64,000 bases of DNA from Flagellimonas pelagia (GCF_003584135.1 NZ_QXFI01000009.1:69501-133500); one strand, 5' to 3'. Positions 1-8,540 are shown, counted from the stretch's first letter. The notes: generated from the letters alone by a model not told the origin. Program-made: numbers and translations.

Positions 1-1
1 T

Positions 2-649
2 GTGGAAGCCTATAAATATTTGATTGTTTCCAATGCGTACCATAAAAGCATCCAAATATTCAGCTTTTTGTCCTTCGGATTCGCCCTTTACTTCTTTTTT
101 CAATTGGATGTGGAGATTTGGTGGGGAACCATTGCTCTGGGATTATTGTCGGCCCTCTATGCCGTACCTCTTTTACCAAGGGCCAAGAACCTCAGGAATT
201 TGGCTGGGCTCAAAATCTATATTGTTGCCTTTGTTTGGGCGGGGTTTACGGTTCTGTTCCCACTACTGGATGCCCATATGCCACTGGATTGGGATTTTTG
301 GATAAACTTTTCCCAACGGTTCCTTTTGGTATTGATATTGATCCTTCCGTTTGAAATCAGGGACCTGCAGTGGGACGACAAGTCCTTAAGAACGTTGCCA
401 CAGGTATTGGGTATACGGAACACCAAAAAAGTGGGGATTGCCATGACCGTCATTTTCTTTCTCCTCACTTTTTTGAAAGATTCCATCCATCCCATGGAAA
501 TTGGTATGAGGTTGGTCCTTGCCATCGCTTTGGCATTGGTACTGATGTCCGACAAAAGAATGAGGTCACGCTACTTTGTATCCTTTTGGGTGGAGGCGAT
601 TCCTATTTTTTGGTTTTTGTTGTTCTGGGGAGTGGAGAAAATCCTCTAG
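2..649 (+). CDS. UbiA-like membrane prenyltransferase family protein (5' partial)
   Basis: The reading frame is open from the first bases, so the true start lies upstream of the window. The 215 visible residues are very hydrophobic with about six to seven membrane segments. Around residues 118-137 the stretch FEIRDLQWDDKS followed by RTLPQVLG resembles the second Asp-rich motif of the UbiA superfamily (DxxxD, then G/R-TLP-x-x-LG), which binds prenyl diphosphate and Mg2+. The first Asp motif must lie outside the window, so neither substrate nor activity can be assigned; many flavobacterial UbiA-like proteins are uncharacterised. Its TAG stop is shared through the palindrome CTAG with the stop of the convergent anti-sigma gene, a 4-nt overlap. 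The family call is moderately sure. Confidence 0.6.
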   Translation: MEAYKYLIVSNAYHKSIQIFSFLSFGFALYFFFQLDVEIWWGTIALGLLSALYAVPLLPRAKNLRNLAGLKIYIVAFVWAGFTVLFPLLDAHMPLDWDFWINFSQRFLLVLILILPFEIRDLQWDDKSLRTLPQVLGIRNTKKVGIAMTVIFFLLTFLKDSIHPMEIGMRLVLAIALALVLMSDKRMRSRYFVSFWVEAIPIFWFLLFWGVEKIL

Positions 650-876
650 AATTTTTTTTCAAGGTCACGCTTCATACGTTCCTTGTCGTCTTTGGAAAGC
701 ATGGTAAGACCCGCCCGATCGCACATAGAGGTAAGCTCACTGTTCTTTTTGGAATACTGTTTACAGGCCTTGCAGTACAATAGGTGAATGCGCAATTTGA
801 CAATATCCCAAAAGCTTGCCTCTTTGTATTGTGATTTGTTACAGATATTTGATGCCTCCTGACATGTGATCTTCAT
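646..876 (-). CDS. small zinc-type anti-sigma factor
   Basis: A protein of 76 residues starting MKITCQEA. It carries HLLYCKAC (His-x3-Cys-x2-Cys), the signature of zinc-binding anti-sigma (ZAS-like) domains, plus an upstream Cys pair. No membrane segment is visible, so it is probably a soluble cytoplasmic regulator. It sits 2 nt after the stop of the ECF sigma gene, the normal place for the cognate anti-sigma factor. I chose the ATG at 876 over the one at 888 because 888 lies inside the sigma gene and only the shorter form starts immediately after its stop. In this family, metal or redox change at the Cys residues can release sigma; for this protein that is inference. Confidence 0.65.
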   Translation of the reverse strand: MKITCQEASNICNKSQYKEASFWDIVKLRIHLLYCKACKQYSKKNSELTSMCDRAGLTMLSKDDKERMKRDLEKKF

Positions 877-878
877 AG

Positions 879-1433
879 CTAATACCAATTATCGTTTAAA
901 CAACCCATTAATGCTGTTCGGGCCCTATGGATCATCACCCAAAGATTGGACGGATTAATGTCCAGTTCATTACAAATATCTTCTGTGCTCATGCCCTGTA
1001 TGGTCTTCATTTTAAAGACGACGGCTTGTTTCTGGGGCAGTTTGGAAATGCAATCCTGAATGGCAAGCCCCAGTTCCTCGTTTTCCATGATATTGTCACC
1101 GTCCTTGCTGAACGGGTCGGCCACTTGTTGTTCCAGCCAATCCCCTTCGGCATCGGAATCCGAACTGTAGTTGATGCGCACTTCCGCCTTTCCTTTTTTA
1201 GAGTTGATCTTTCTGTAATGATCGATGACCTTTCTCTTTAAGATGGAAATCAACCAGGTACGCTCCGCGGCATCCCCTTTGAAGTTTTTGGCGGAATTCA
1301 GTCCGGCATAAAAAGTTTCCTGGACCAGGTCTTTGGCCAAATCGGCATCGCTTACCCGAGCAACCGCATAGTTGAACAGGTAATCTGCATAGAGGTCTAC
1401 CCAGTTTTCAGGATGAAGTTCTTGTGCGGCCAT
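879..1433 (-). CDS. ECF-type RNA polymerase sigma-70 factor
   Basis: A 184-residue protein. Region 2 spans roughly residues 15-85 (AKDLVQETFYAGL, then RTWLISILKRKVIDHYRK, the conserved 2.1-2.4 stretch). Region 4 spans about 125-180 (LPQKQAVVFKMK, STEDICNELDINPSNLWVMIHRARTALM), a helix-turn-helix that reads the -35/-33 element. The intervening linker is acidic and there is no region 1 or 3, so this is an ECF (group IV) sigma factor. It is the first gene of a two-gene unit with the ZAS-type anti-sigma protein. A perfect TAnnTTTG box lies upstream at 1450-1457, so the gene may be read by the housekeeping sigma. The regulon cannot be deduced. Confidence 0.9.
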   Translation of the reverse strand: MAAQELHPENWVDLYADYLFNYAVARVSDADLAKDLVQETFYAGLNSAKNFKGDAAERTWLISILKRKVIDHYRKINSKKGKAEVRINYSSDSDAEGDWLEQQVADPFSKDGDNIMENEELGLAIQDCISKLPQKQAVVFKMKTIQGMSTEDICNELDINPSNLWVMIHRARTALMGCLNDNWY

Positions 1434-1449
1434 AGTTGTTTAGATGCAC

Positions 1450-1457
1450 CAAAATTA
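1450..1457 (-). promoter_or_regulatory. candidate -7 box (TAATTTTG) of the ECF sigma operon
   Basis: The minus strand reads TAATTTTG, an exact match to the Bacteroidota -7 consensus TAnnTTTG, 17 nt before the sigma ATG. No good TTTG lies 19 nt upstream, so the -33 half is weak. An inverted repeat (CGGTTT/AAACCG arms, 1488-1508) sits just upstream of the -33 position and could bind a regulator. Confidence 0.4.
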
Positions 1458-1635
1458 ATTTTTTTTGGAACAAATTACCTTTTTTGTCGGTTTCTTTGGT
1501 AAAAACCGATTAGACGTTGAATGAATACCAGACTAACAATTTAAAGGCTTTTTTTGGCTGAATTATCTGAGGCAAGACTTTTTTGAGAAAAAACTGCCTA
1601 GATATATTGAAATGGAGAGTTGTCTTTTACCCTGT

Positions 1636-2034
1636 TTATGATATTTGGAGTAGAATATCCTTAATATCCTCCGATTTAAGGGGTTTTACCAGATAATCTG
1701 AAATGGCGTCGATTCTTTTTGCCCTCTTCATGTCCATGGGATCTATGGAGGAGGAAACCAGATACACTTTAATCTCCTTGTTCAACCCTGGAAGCAGATC
1801 GACAAACTCATCCATAAATTGAAATCCATCCATAACCGGCATATTGATATCCAAAAAAATGATATCGGGAAGTGCATCCAATTGATCTTTGTTGGCTGTT
1901 ATATGCTCTAGGGCTTCGGCCCCATCAGAAAAGGTGTTTATCGATTTTACGGAAGGAATATTTTTTAAAGTTACTTTTAGAGTGAATTGGTAGATATCGT
2001 CATCATCCACGACAAAGACATTAAGGGAGCTCAT
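1636..2034 (-). CDS. single-domain response regulator (REC only)
   Basis: A 132-residue CheY-like receiver with no output domain. The acidic pocket is in VVDDDD near residues 9-13, the phospho-acceptor is Asp62 in IIFLDINMP, the conserved Ser sits in LVSSS near 93, and Lys116 is in YLVKPL. It begins 2 nt after the stop of the PAS histidine kinase, so the pair is co-transcribed and the kinase is the obvious phosphodonor. Without a DNA-binding or enzymatic domain it must act through protein contact or as a phosphorelay intermediate; the target is unknown. The following 202-nt gap up to the sigma gene on the same strand holds no gene. Confidence 0.92.
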   Translation of the reverse strand: MSSLNVFVVDDDDIYQFTLKVTLKNIPSVKSINTFSDGAEALEHITANKDQLDALPDIIFLDINMPVMDGFQFMDEFVDLLPGLNKEIKVYLVSSSIDPMDMKRAKRIDAISDYLVKPLKSEDIKDILLQIS

Positions 2035-2036
2035 AT

Positions 2037-4280
2037 TCAGTTATTTAGGTTTATAAAAAAGGATGTTCCAACACCCTCTTCACTTTCGGCCCAGATACTG
2101 CCACCCATTGCATCTACTTGGGCCTTCGTCAAAAATAGTCCAACGCCCTTGGCGTCCTTGTGCCGGTGGAACACTTTGTTGAACCCGAAAAGTTTGTGTC
2201 CATTTTTCTTCAAGTTGATTCCAAGTCCATTGTCCCTGAATTCAAGTTTTGTTTTTCCATTCTCAACTTTGGAATAGATGAAAATTTCGGGTGTTCTGTT
2301 TTCAGAGCTATATTTTAGGGAGTTACTTACCATATTCAGGAAAATACTCTCCAAATAGACTTTGTTGTACATGGCAAACGGAGCGTCGGTAAAATCGGAG
2401 GTTATGTTTGCTCCCGATTTTAAGATCTGGGCCGCCAGCATTTCTTTCGTCTTTGACAGGATATCCTCAAGGGAGATTTTTTCAACAGGGATTTGTTCGG
2501 CGTTTTTTATCATTAATGATTCCACCAAGGTATCCAAGGTCCAGGTAAGATGATTGGTAACGGTCTCGATTTTTTCGATGAGTTCCTCCTTCATCTCTGC
2601 ATCATCTTCCGTCTTGTATAGGCTCAGGAGGGCACTTAGGTTGCTCACGGGGGACCTTAAATTGTGTGAGGTGATATGGTTGAATTCTGCGAGCTGTCGG
2701 TTTTGGGCCTTTAGTCTTTTTGCGGATTCTTTTAGACTCTTATTGGTTTCCATGATTCTGTGCGCTGCTTGTTTTTGGGTGGTGATATCCCTAATGGCTA
2801 TGGAAACAAGGAGGCCTTCAGGTGTTTCAAGAGGACTCAGGGTAACTTGAACCGGAATTTGGAAACCAGATTTGTTAAGTACGAAGAAATCTAGGTTGTC
2901 GGGAAGTCCAGTATGTTTGGGGTCTTTAAAAAAAGCAATTGCGTAAAACTCCATGATGTCCCATAGTCGTTCCGGAACAAGCATGGATACATGTTTCTCT
3001 TTAAGTTCGGAGAATGTGTATCCAAACATTTTTTCGGCTTGTTTGTTGATCAAATGGATGGTGCCTTTTTGATCCACGATTACCATGGAATCCGGTGCGG
3101 AATCCAAAAGTCCCCGAAATTTGATTTCGGACATACGCTGTTCCGTAATATCCTGGGTGATGCCTACCATTTTAACTACGTTACCGGTACCATCCATAAT
3201 CAGTTCACCAAAAAGCTCAACGGTTCTAATCGTGCCATTTTTGTGGACTATTCGGTGCATGAATTTTCTGAACCGTTTTTCGGATATGAATTCCTCTGCG
3301 TTGGCACGAAAGTTATCTCGATCATCCGGGTGAATTGCAGCAACGACATTTTCAAAGCCTAATTGAGATCCAATTTCCAAGCCAAAAATCCGATACATAT
3401 TGTCGGACCAGATAAGGTGGTCATTCACAATATCCCATTCCCAATAGCCTATTTGGGCCATTTCCTCGGCAAATGTTAATTGTTGGTTTTTTTTAACCAG
3501 TTCTTGCTCTTTGTTGACTTGATCGGATATATCCTGGCATGTGCCAAACATTTCCACAGTTTTTCCGAGATCAGTTTTGACAATGCCCATGGATTTGATG
3601 ATTTTTATGGTACCGTCCCTATGCTGAATACGATATATAAGATCATCGTAGGTCCCAGTTTCCAAAGCCTTCAATATCTTTTGCTCCACAAGGTTCCTGT
3701 CGTCCACATGTATATAGTTCAAATATACTTCATAGGAAATGGGCTCATTTTTGGAATGACCGTAGATTTCATAGAGATTGTCGGACCAAGTTAGTTCCCC
3801 GGTAACGGTACTCCAGTTCCAATTTCCAATTTTGGCCATTTTTTCCGCATTGTTGAGCTGTTGGTTTTTCTTGGCCAGTTCAAATTCTGTTTTTTTACGA
3901 TCCGAAATGTCTACGAGGATGCCCACTATTTTAACGCACGTTCCATTTTCAAACTCGGGATAGCCTATTTTGCGCACAAACCGTTGATTTCCCTTCGCGG
4001 TAACCATTTCCACATCAAAGTCATACGGTTCCCCTTCATGAATGGCATTTTTTAAGGCTTGTCGAGCCTTTTTTCTACAATCTCCTTCTTTATAAAAGCT
4101 TAGTTCTAATTCAAGGGTGGGCACAAAATCGCTAGGGACTTCAACAATTTTTTTAATAGTATCATTCCAATATAGTTCTTGGTCAACCATATCAAATTCA
4201 TACACACCTATCTGTACGGCATTGGCCGTATGGTTCAGTATTTGTTTGATCTTGATATCCTCAATGTCCTTATGTTTCAT
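2037..4280 (-). CDS. cytoplasmic multi-PAS sensor histidine kinase
   Basis: A 747-residue kinase without transmembrane segments. Four PAS/PAC modules are visible at roughly 15-130, 145-260, 275-385 and 390-510, the first three ending in typical PAC motifs (VGILVDISDR, FGTCQDISDQ, VGITQDITEQ). PAS2 and PAS3 are near repeats of each other: both open with KKNQQL, AE.MA.IG.W.W and WSDN. A short coiled coil leads to the phospho-acceptor segment EFNHITSHNLRSPVSNL (His near 551), followed by the HATPase domain (NMVSNSLKYSS, DNGLGI, GVGLFLTK, GGSIWAESEEGVGTSF). It senses a cytoplasmic signal, perhaps small-molecule or redox, not identifiable here. It is paired with the REC-only regulator downstream. 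Confidence 0.92.
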   Translation of the reverse strand: MKHKDIEDIKIKQILNHTANAVQIGVYEFDMVDQELYWNDTIKKIVEVPSDFVPTLELELSFYKEGDCRKKARQALKNAIHEGEPYDFDVEMVTAKGNQRFVRKIGYPEFENGTCVKIVGILVDISDRKKTEFELAKKNQQLNNAEKMAKIGNWNWSTVTGELTWSDNLYEIYGHSKNEPISYEVYLNYIHVDDRNLVEQKILKALETGTYDDLIYRIQHRDGTIKIIKSMGIVKTDLGKTVEMFGTCQDISDQVNKEQELVKKNQQLTFAEEMAQIGYWEWDIVNDHLIWSDNMYRIFGLEIGSQLGFENVVAAIHPDDRDNFRANAEEFISEKRFRKFMHRIVHKNGTIRTVELFGELIMDGTGNVVKMVGITQDITEQRMSEIKFRGLLDSAPDSMVIVDQKGTIHLINKQAEKMFGYTFSELKEKHVSMLVPERLWDIMEFYAIAFFKDPKHTGLPDNLDFFVLNKSGFQIPVQVTLSPLETPEGLLVSIAIRDITTQKQAAHRIMETNKSLKESAKRLKAQNRQLAEFNHITSHNLRSPVSNLSALLSLYKTEDDAEMKEELIEKIETVTNHLTWTLDTLVESLMIKNAEQIPVEKISLEDILSKTKEMLAAQILKSGANITSDFTDAPFAMYNKVYLESIFLNMVSNSLKYSSENRTPEIFIYSKVENGKTKLEFRDNGLGINLKKNGHKLFGFNKVFHRHKDAKGVGLFLTKAQVDAMGGSIWAESEEGVGTSFFINLNN

Positions 4281-4384
4281 TTCAAGAAGAATTGATTGAT
4301 TAGATTTTGGGATAATCAGGTTGTATCAGAAACCGGTTGGCTTCCATTTTCCTAAAAAACTTAAAACTAAGATAGAAAAGATAG

Positions 4385-4392
4385 CAAATATA
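4385..4392 (-). promoter_or_regulatory. candidate -7 box (TATATTTG) upstream of the PAS kinase
   Basis: The minus strand reads TATATTTG, an exact TAnnTTTG match about 105 nt upstream of the kinase ATG. The -33 region has no TTTG at 19 nt, so the site is tentative. If used, it gives a leader of roughly 100 nt. Confidence 0.3.
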
Positions 4393-4415
4393 TTGTGTGA
4401 AATTTATGACAGGAG

Positions 4416-6440
4416 TCAACTTTTCAACAATCCCGCTCTTTCCAATAAAGCATCAATATTGGGCTCGGCCCCACGAAAACGTTTATAAAGCTCCATGGGA
4501 TTTTCAGTGCCACCTTTGGACAGCACATGCTCCCGGAACTTATTTGCGATTTCCCTACTAAAAATGCCATTTTCCTTAAAATAAGCAAAAGCATCCGCAT
4601 CCAATACCTCCGCCCATTTGTAGCTGTAGTATCCGGATGAATAACCACCTTGGAAAATATGGGAGAAGGAAGTGCTCATGCAGGTTTCGGGGGTTTCGGG
4701 AAACAGATTGGTGCTTTTGAAGGCTTCCGTCTCGTATGCTTTCACATCCTTGATGTTGGTGGGGTCTTTGCCATGCCATGCCATGTCCAAAAAGCCAAAA
4801 CTCAATTGGCGAACCGTTGCCATTCCTTCCTGGAAGTTGGCAGATTCCTTAATTTTTTCCACCAATTCCATCGGAATCAGTTCCCCGGTTTCATAATGAT
4901 GGGCGAATAGTTCCAAGGCCTCTTTTTCATAACACCAGTTTTCCATCACCTGGCTGGGCAATTCCACAAAATCCCAATAAACCGATGTCCCTGACAGACT
5001 CGGATAGGTAGTATTGGCCAACATGCCATGAAGACCATGTCCAAATTCATGGAACAAGGTGGTCACCTCGTTAAAAGTGAGCAAGGAAGGCTTGGTGCTG
5101 GTGGAACGGGTAAAATTGCACACGTTGGAGATGTGTGGACGACTGTTCTTTCCGTTCAAGGTGTATTGTGATTTGAAGGATGTCATCCAAGCGCCATCGC
5201 GCTTGCCGGGTCTTGGGTGAAAATCGGCGTAAAAGAGCGAAATAAAGTTGTTGGCATCATCGTATACTTCATAGGTTTTCACTTCCGGATGATATTTTTC
5301 CACATTGGTGACTTCCTTGAACTTGAGGCCGAACAATTTCTCGGCGACCAGGAACACCCCGTTGATTACATTTTCCAGTTTGAAATAGGGTTTCAGTTTT
5401 TCATCATCCAGATTGAACAATTTCTGCTTTAATTTTTCCGAATAATAAGCACTGTCCCATTTCTCCAAACAATCTATACCATCCAATTCTTTGGCGTAGG
5501 TCTCCAGTTCGGTAAATTCCCTTTCGGCAGCTGGTTTTGCCTTGGTCAGGAGTTCGTTGAGGAATTCCAAAACTTTTGCAGGGGTTTCGGCCATGCGTTC
5601 TTCTAAAACAAAATCGGCATGTGTAGGGTATCCCAATAAGTTGGCACGTTCAAACCGAAGGTTCACGATTTTAAGCACATTTTGCTGGTTGTCCAATTCA
5701 TCGTTGTGGAATCCCTTGCTGCCAAAAGCAATGGACAATTTTTTACGTAGTTCCCTGTTTTCGGCATACTTCATAAAAGGAATGTAGCTCGGATACTCCA
5801 AGGTGATCAGCCAACCTTTTTTTTCTTTGGACTCCGCCAATTGGGCAGCGGCCTCCACGGTACCTTCGGGTAGTCCTTTTAAATCCTCCTCATCCGTGAT
5901 CAAGAGTTCATATTTATTGGTCTCGGCAAGTACATTCTCACCGAACTTCAATTTTAATTTGGAAAGTTCCGCATCGATTTCACGAAGTCGTTTTTTGTCC
6001 GTTTCGTTCAAATTGGCTCCATTGCGACTAAAACTTTTGTATTTCTTGTCCAAAAGTGTGTACTGTTCCGGTGTCAGTTCCAAGCTGTCCCTTTGTTCAT
6101 AAACGGTTTTGATACGTTCAAAAAGGCCTTGGTTCAGTATAATGTCATTGCTGAATTCTGATAATAACGGAGAAACTTCCTGGGCGATTTTTTGGATTTC
6201 CTCATTGGTTTCGGCAGAATTCAGATTAAAAAAAATGCTTGAGATGCGGTCCAATTGCTGCCCTGCAAAATCAAGGGCCTCCAAAGTATTCCTGAAAGTT
6301 GGAGGTTCTGGATTATCTACGATCTCATCGATCTCTTTTCTGGCATCATCCATAGCCTGAAGAAAAGCAGGTTTAAAATGTTCGTTTTTTATTTTTGAAA
6401 AGGGAGCTTGTTCAAAAGGCTCCAACAATGGATTGTTCAT
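4416..6440 (-). CDS. M3 family zinc metallopeptidase (peptidyl-dipeptidase/oligopeptidase type)
   Basis: A 674-residue protein, the usual size for the Dcp/oligopeptidase A (thimet) family. The zinc motif HEFGH starts at His464 (context TLFHEFGHGLHGML), with the third ligand expected in the downstream Glu-rich helix (WDFVELPSQVMENW). The C-terminal SHIFQGGYSSGYYSYKWAEVLDADAF is typical of the family and shapes the substrate site. There is no signal peptide, so it is probably cytoplasmic and degrades short peptides. It is the last gene of the purK-purE-EF-hand protein-peptidase unit and its ATG overlaps the previous stop as ATGA. Whether it is a dipeptidase (dcp) or an oligopeptidase (prlC) cannot be decided from the sequence. 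Confidence 0.93.
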   Translation of the reverse strand: MNNPLLEPFEQAPFSKIKNEHFKPAFLQAMDDARKEIDEIVDNPEPPTFRNTLEALDFAGQQLDRISSIFFNLNSAETNEEIQKIAQEVSPLLSEFSNDIILNQGLFERIKTVYEQRDSLELTPEQYTLLDKKYKSFSRNGANLNETDKKRLREIDAELSKLKLKFGENVLAETNKYELLITDEEDLKGLPEGTVEAAAQLAESKEKKGWLITLEYPSYIPFMKYAENRELRKKLSIAFGSKGFHNDELDNQQNVLKIVNLRFERANLLGYPTHADFVLEERMAETPAKVLEFLNELLTKAKPAAEREFTELETYAKELDGIDCLEKWDSAYYSEKLKQKLFNLDDEKLKPYFKLENVINGVFLVAEKLFGLKFKEVTNVEKYHPEVKTYEVYDDANNFISLFYADFHPRPGKRDGAWMTSFKSQYTLNGKNSRPHISNVCNFTRSTSTKPSLLTFNEVTTLFHEFGHGLHGMLANTTYPSLSGTSVYWDFVELPSQVMENWCYEKEALELFAHHYETGELIPMELVEKIKESANFQEGMATVRQLSFGFLDMAWHGKDPTNIKDVKAYETEAFKSTNLFPETPETCMSTSFSHIFQGGYSSGYYSYKWAEVLDADAFAYFKENGIFSREIANKFREHVLSKGGTENPMELYKRFRGAEPNIDALLERAGLLKS

Positions 6441-6838
6441 AGCTTTTTTTCTGATTCTTTTTGTTTTGATCGGGTGGCCGCAATATCGGATACCAAAAAA
6501 GCAAAGCCAATGATTGAGGACAACACGGCCATGGTCAGCGGAGCATAGGTTCGTACACTGGCACCATAGGTTTGTTTGTTCATGGCTTCGATGGCTTCTT
6601 GGGAATATTCGTTCAAGTCAACAAATCCATTGCCGTTCAGGTCATATTTGCTGGCATATTCGGCAATAAATTGCCAATGGATTTCAATATAGATCAATAG
6701 CGTGGCATATAGGGTGAAGACCAAAAGGGCAGTGCGCCACAAGCTTTTTAAATAGGGATTGTCCACTTTTTTCCAAGTGATTCCGACAAAGGCAATAACA
6801 ATTATCGCCAACAACATGCCCATTTGATTGTAGCTCAT
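6437..6838 (-). CDS. small membrane protein with an EF-hand-like loop
   Basis: A 133-residue protein with three hydrophobic segments: residues about 5-22, 35-52 and 100-118. Between the second and third lies DLNGNGFVDLNEY near residues 67-79, a good match to the canonical EF-hand calcium loop (D-x-N-x-N-G-F-x-D-x-x-E). The loop probably sits in one soluble segment between helices. The gene starts 8 nt after purE stops and overlaps the peptidase start by ATGA, so it is co-transcribed with both. I do not recognise a named family. Calcium binding is inference from the motif; no partner EF-hand is visible, and single EF-hands usually dimerise. Confidence 0.75.
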   Translation of the reverse strand: MSYNQMGMLLAIIVIAFVGITWKKVDNPYLKSLWRTALLVFTLYATLLIYIEIHWQFIAEYASKYDLNGNGFVDLNEYSQEAIEAMNKQTYGASVRTYAPLTMAVLSSIIGFAFLVSDIAATRSKQKESEKKL

Positions 6839-6846
6839 GACAAGCG

Positions 6847-7338
6847 TTAGGATTTTTTCCTGACCTCTTCCGCTCCCTTGATCACTTTTTCTTTCAGTGA
6901 TTCCTTGTAGGCTTCAATCTTGGCCAAAACTTTGGCATCTGCACTACCAATGATCTGTGCAGCCAAGATTCCAGCGTTTTTGGCTCCGTTCAGTGCCACG
7001 GTGGCCACAGGTACTCCGCCAGGCATTTGTAGAATGGAAAGGACAGAGTCCCAGCCATCAATTGAATTGCTGCTCTTCACAGGCACCCCAATAACCGGTA
7101 AGGGTGATAATGATGCCACCATGCCGGGAAGGTGTGCGGCACCCCCGGCTCCTGCAATGATCACGGAGTAACCTTTTTTATGGGCGTTTTTGCTGAAATC
7201 GAACAATTTCTCAGGGGTACGGTGTGCAGAAACAATGTCTACCTCCACTGCAATCCCAAATTCCTTCAACATATCCACAGCGTCCTGCATAACGGGAAGG
7301 TCACTGGTACTCCCCATGATTACGGCTACTTTGCTCAT
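6847..7338 (-). CDS. purE: N5-carboxyaminoimidazole ribonucleotide mutase (PurE)
   Basis: A 163-residue class I PurE, converting N5-CAIR to CAIR in de novo purine synthesis. Visible signatures are VIMGSTSDLPVM near the N-terminus, SAHRTPEKLFDF near residue 40, GAGGAAHLPGMVAS, and PVIGVPVKSS, which together form the CAIR-binding pocket of the octamer. The start at 7338 is one base past the purK stop; an upstream in-frame GTG at 7347 lies inside purK and is less likely. Coupling with purK fits, because class I PurE needs the PurK product. Confidence 0.96.
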   Translation of the reverse strand: MSKVAVIMGSTSDLPVMQDAVDMLKEFGIAVEVDIVSAHRTPEKLFDFSKNAHKKGYSVIIAGAGGAAHLPGMVASLSPLPVIGVPVKSSNSIDGWDSVLSILQMPGGVPVATVALNGAKNAGILAAQIIGSADAKVLAKIEAYKESLKEKVIKGAEEVRKKS

Positions 7339-7339
7339 A

Positions 7340-8494
7340 TTATTCACTTATCACTTTAATTGTTTCCTTTACTTTTTGTGCCACTTCACGGGCATGGGCC
7401 ATATCTTCATCCACAATGGTCACATGACCCATTTTTCGGAAAGGTCTGGTTTGTCTTTTACCATAGATGTGAGGGGTAACACCCTCCATTTCCAAGATTT
7501 GTTCCATGTTTTGGTACACCACATCACCGGTATGGCCTTCGGCGCCTACCAAGTTTACCATAACACCGGCCACCTTACTATCGGTTTTGCCTAAGGGTAA
7601 GCCCAAAATGGCGCGGATATGTTGTTCAAACTGGTTGGTATAACTGGCCTCAATACTGTAATGGCCACTATTGTGAGGCCTTGGAGCCACTTCGTTCACC
7701 AAAATTTGGTCTTCCTTGGTCTGGAACATTTCCACGGCCAAAAGGCCAATATGTTTCATGTGTTCTGAAACTTTTAAGGCTATATCCCTCGCTTTTTCCG
7801 CTACTTTTGGTTCGATTCGGGCGGGGCAGATCACATATTCTACTTGGTTAGCTTCGGGGTGAAATTCCATCTCCACCACCGGATACGTAACCACCTCACC
7901 TTTGGTGTTCCTGGCTACAATCACCGCCAATTCGTTCTTAAAGTCGATCATGCGTTCCGCTATGCATTCCACATTGGGCAGTCCTTGCAAATCTTCCATC
8001 TGGCGCACCACTTTTACGCCCTGACCATCATACCCGAATTGTGCGCTCTTCCAAACAAAAGGCAATTGCAATCCACCATTGTGAATACTGTCCTCAATTT
8101 CTGAGGTATAGGCAAATCGTGTAAAGGGTGCTGTGGGAATTTCGTGGTCGGTGTAGAACAATTTCTGCGTGGCCTTGTTCTGTATCGTTCTAAGCGTTTT
8201 GGTGGGCGGATACACTTTTTTCCCCTCATGTTCCAATTTCTCCAAGGCATCGATGTTCACATTTTCGATTTCGATGGTGAGCACGTCCACATCCTGTCCA
8301 AATTGGTATACCGCATCAAAGTCCATCAAGCTGCCCTGTACGAATTCGTTACAGGCAATTTTGCAGGGGGCATCTGCGGATGCATCCATTACTTTGGTGT
8401 AAATGTCCCATTTTCGGGTTTCATAGAGCATCATCTTGCCCAGTTGTCCACCTCCTAAGATTCCCAGTTTAAAGTCGGATGAAAAAAATTGCAT
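7340..8494 (-). CDS. purK: 5-(carboxyamino)imidazole ribonucleotide synthase (PurK)
   Basis: A 384-residue ATP-grasp enzyme that carboxylates AIR to N5-CAIR using ATP and bicarbonate. The N-terminal LGILGGGQLGKMM is the nucleotide-binding pre-ATP-grasp fold, the central part holds KSAQFGYDGQGVK (the ATP-grasp glycine loop) and ERMIDFKNELAVIVARN, and the C-terminal region holds LVNEVAPRPHNSGHYSIEA with the Mg-binding Glu/Asn. Length is normal. It is the first gene of the purK-purE unit and is transcribed away from the hpt-adk fusion gene, with a candidate -7 box 24 nt upstream of its ATG. Confidence 0.96.
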   Translation of the reverse strand: MQFFSSDFKLGILGGGQLGKMMLYETRKWDIYTKVMDASADAPCKIACNEFVQGSLMDFDAVYQFGQDVDVLTIEIENVNIDALEKLEHEGKKVYPPTKTLRTIQNKATQKLFYTDHEIPTAPFTRFAYTSEIEDSIHNGGLQLPFVWKSAQFGYDGQGVKVVRQMEDLQGLPNVECIAERMIDFKNELAVIVARNTKGEVVTYPVVEMEFHPEANQVEYVICPARIEPKVAEKARDIALKVSEHMKHIGLLAVEMFQTKEDQILVNEVAPRPHNSGHYSIEASYTNQFEQHIRAILGLPLGKTDSKVAGVMVNLVGAEGHTGDVVYQNMEQILEMEGVTPHIYGKRQTRPFRKMGHVTIVDEDMAHAREVAQKVKETIKVISE

Positions 8495-8517
8495 TGATCG
8501 GCGAATTGGAATGAAAG

Positions 8518-8525
8518 CAAAAATA
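8518..8525 (-). promoter_or_regulatory. candidate -7 box (TATTTTTG) of purK-purE
   Basis: The minus strand reads TATTTTTG, an exact TAnnTTTG match, giving a leader of about 20 nt before the purK ATG. The -33 position (about 8545-8548) is poor (TTCA) and overlaps the left arm of the GGTATG/CATACC palindrome. Confidence 0.5.
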
Positions 8526-8540
8526 CATGAAATCCATGAA

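Noticed and set aside
7338..7347. GTG at 7347 as purE start
   Set aside because: It lies inside purK; the ATG at 7338 follows the purK stop directly and gives the normal PurE N-terminus.
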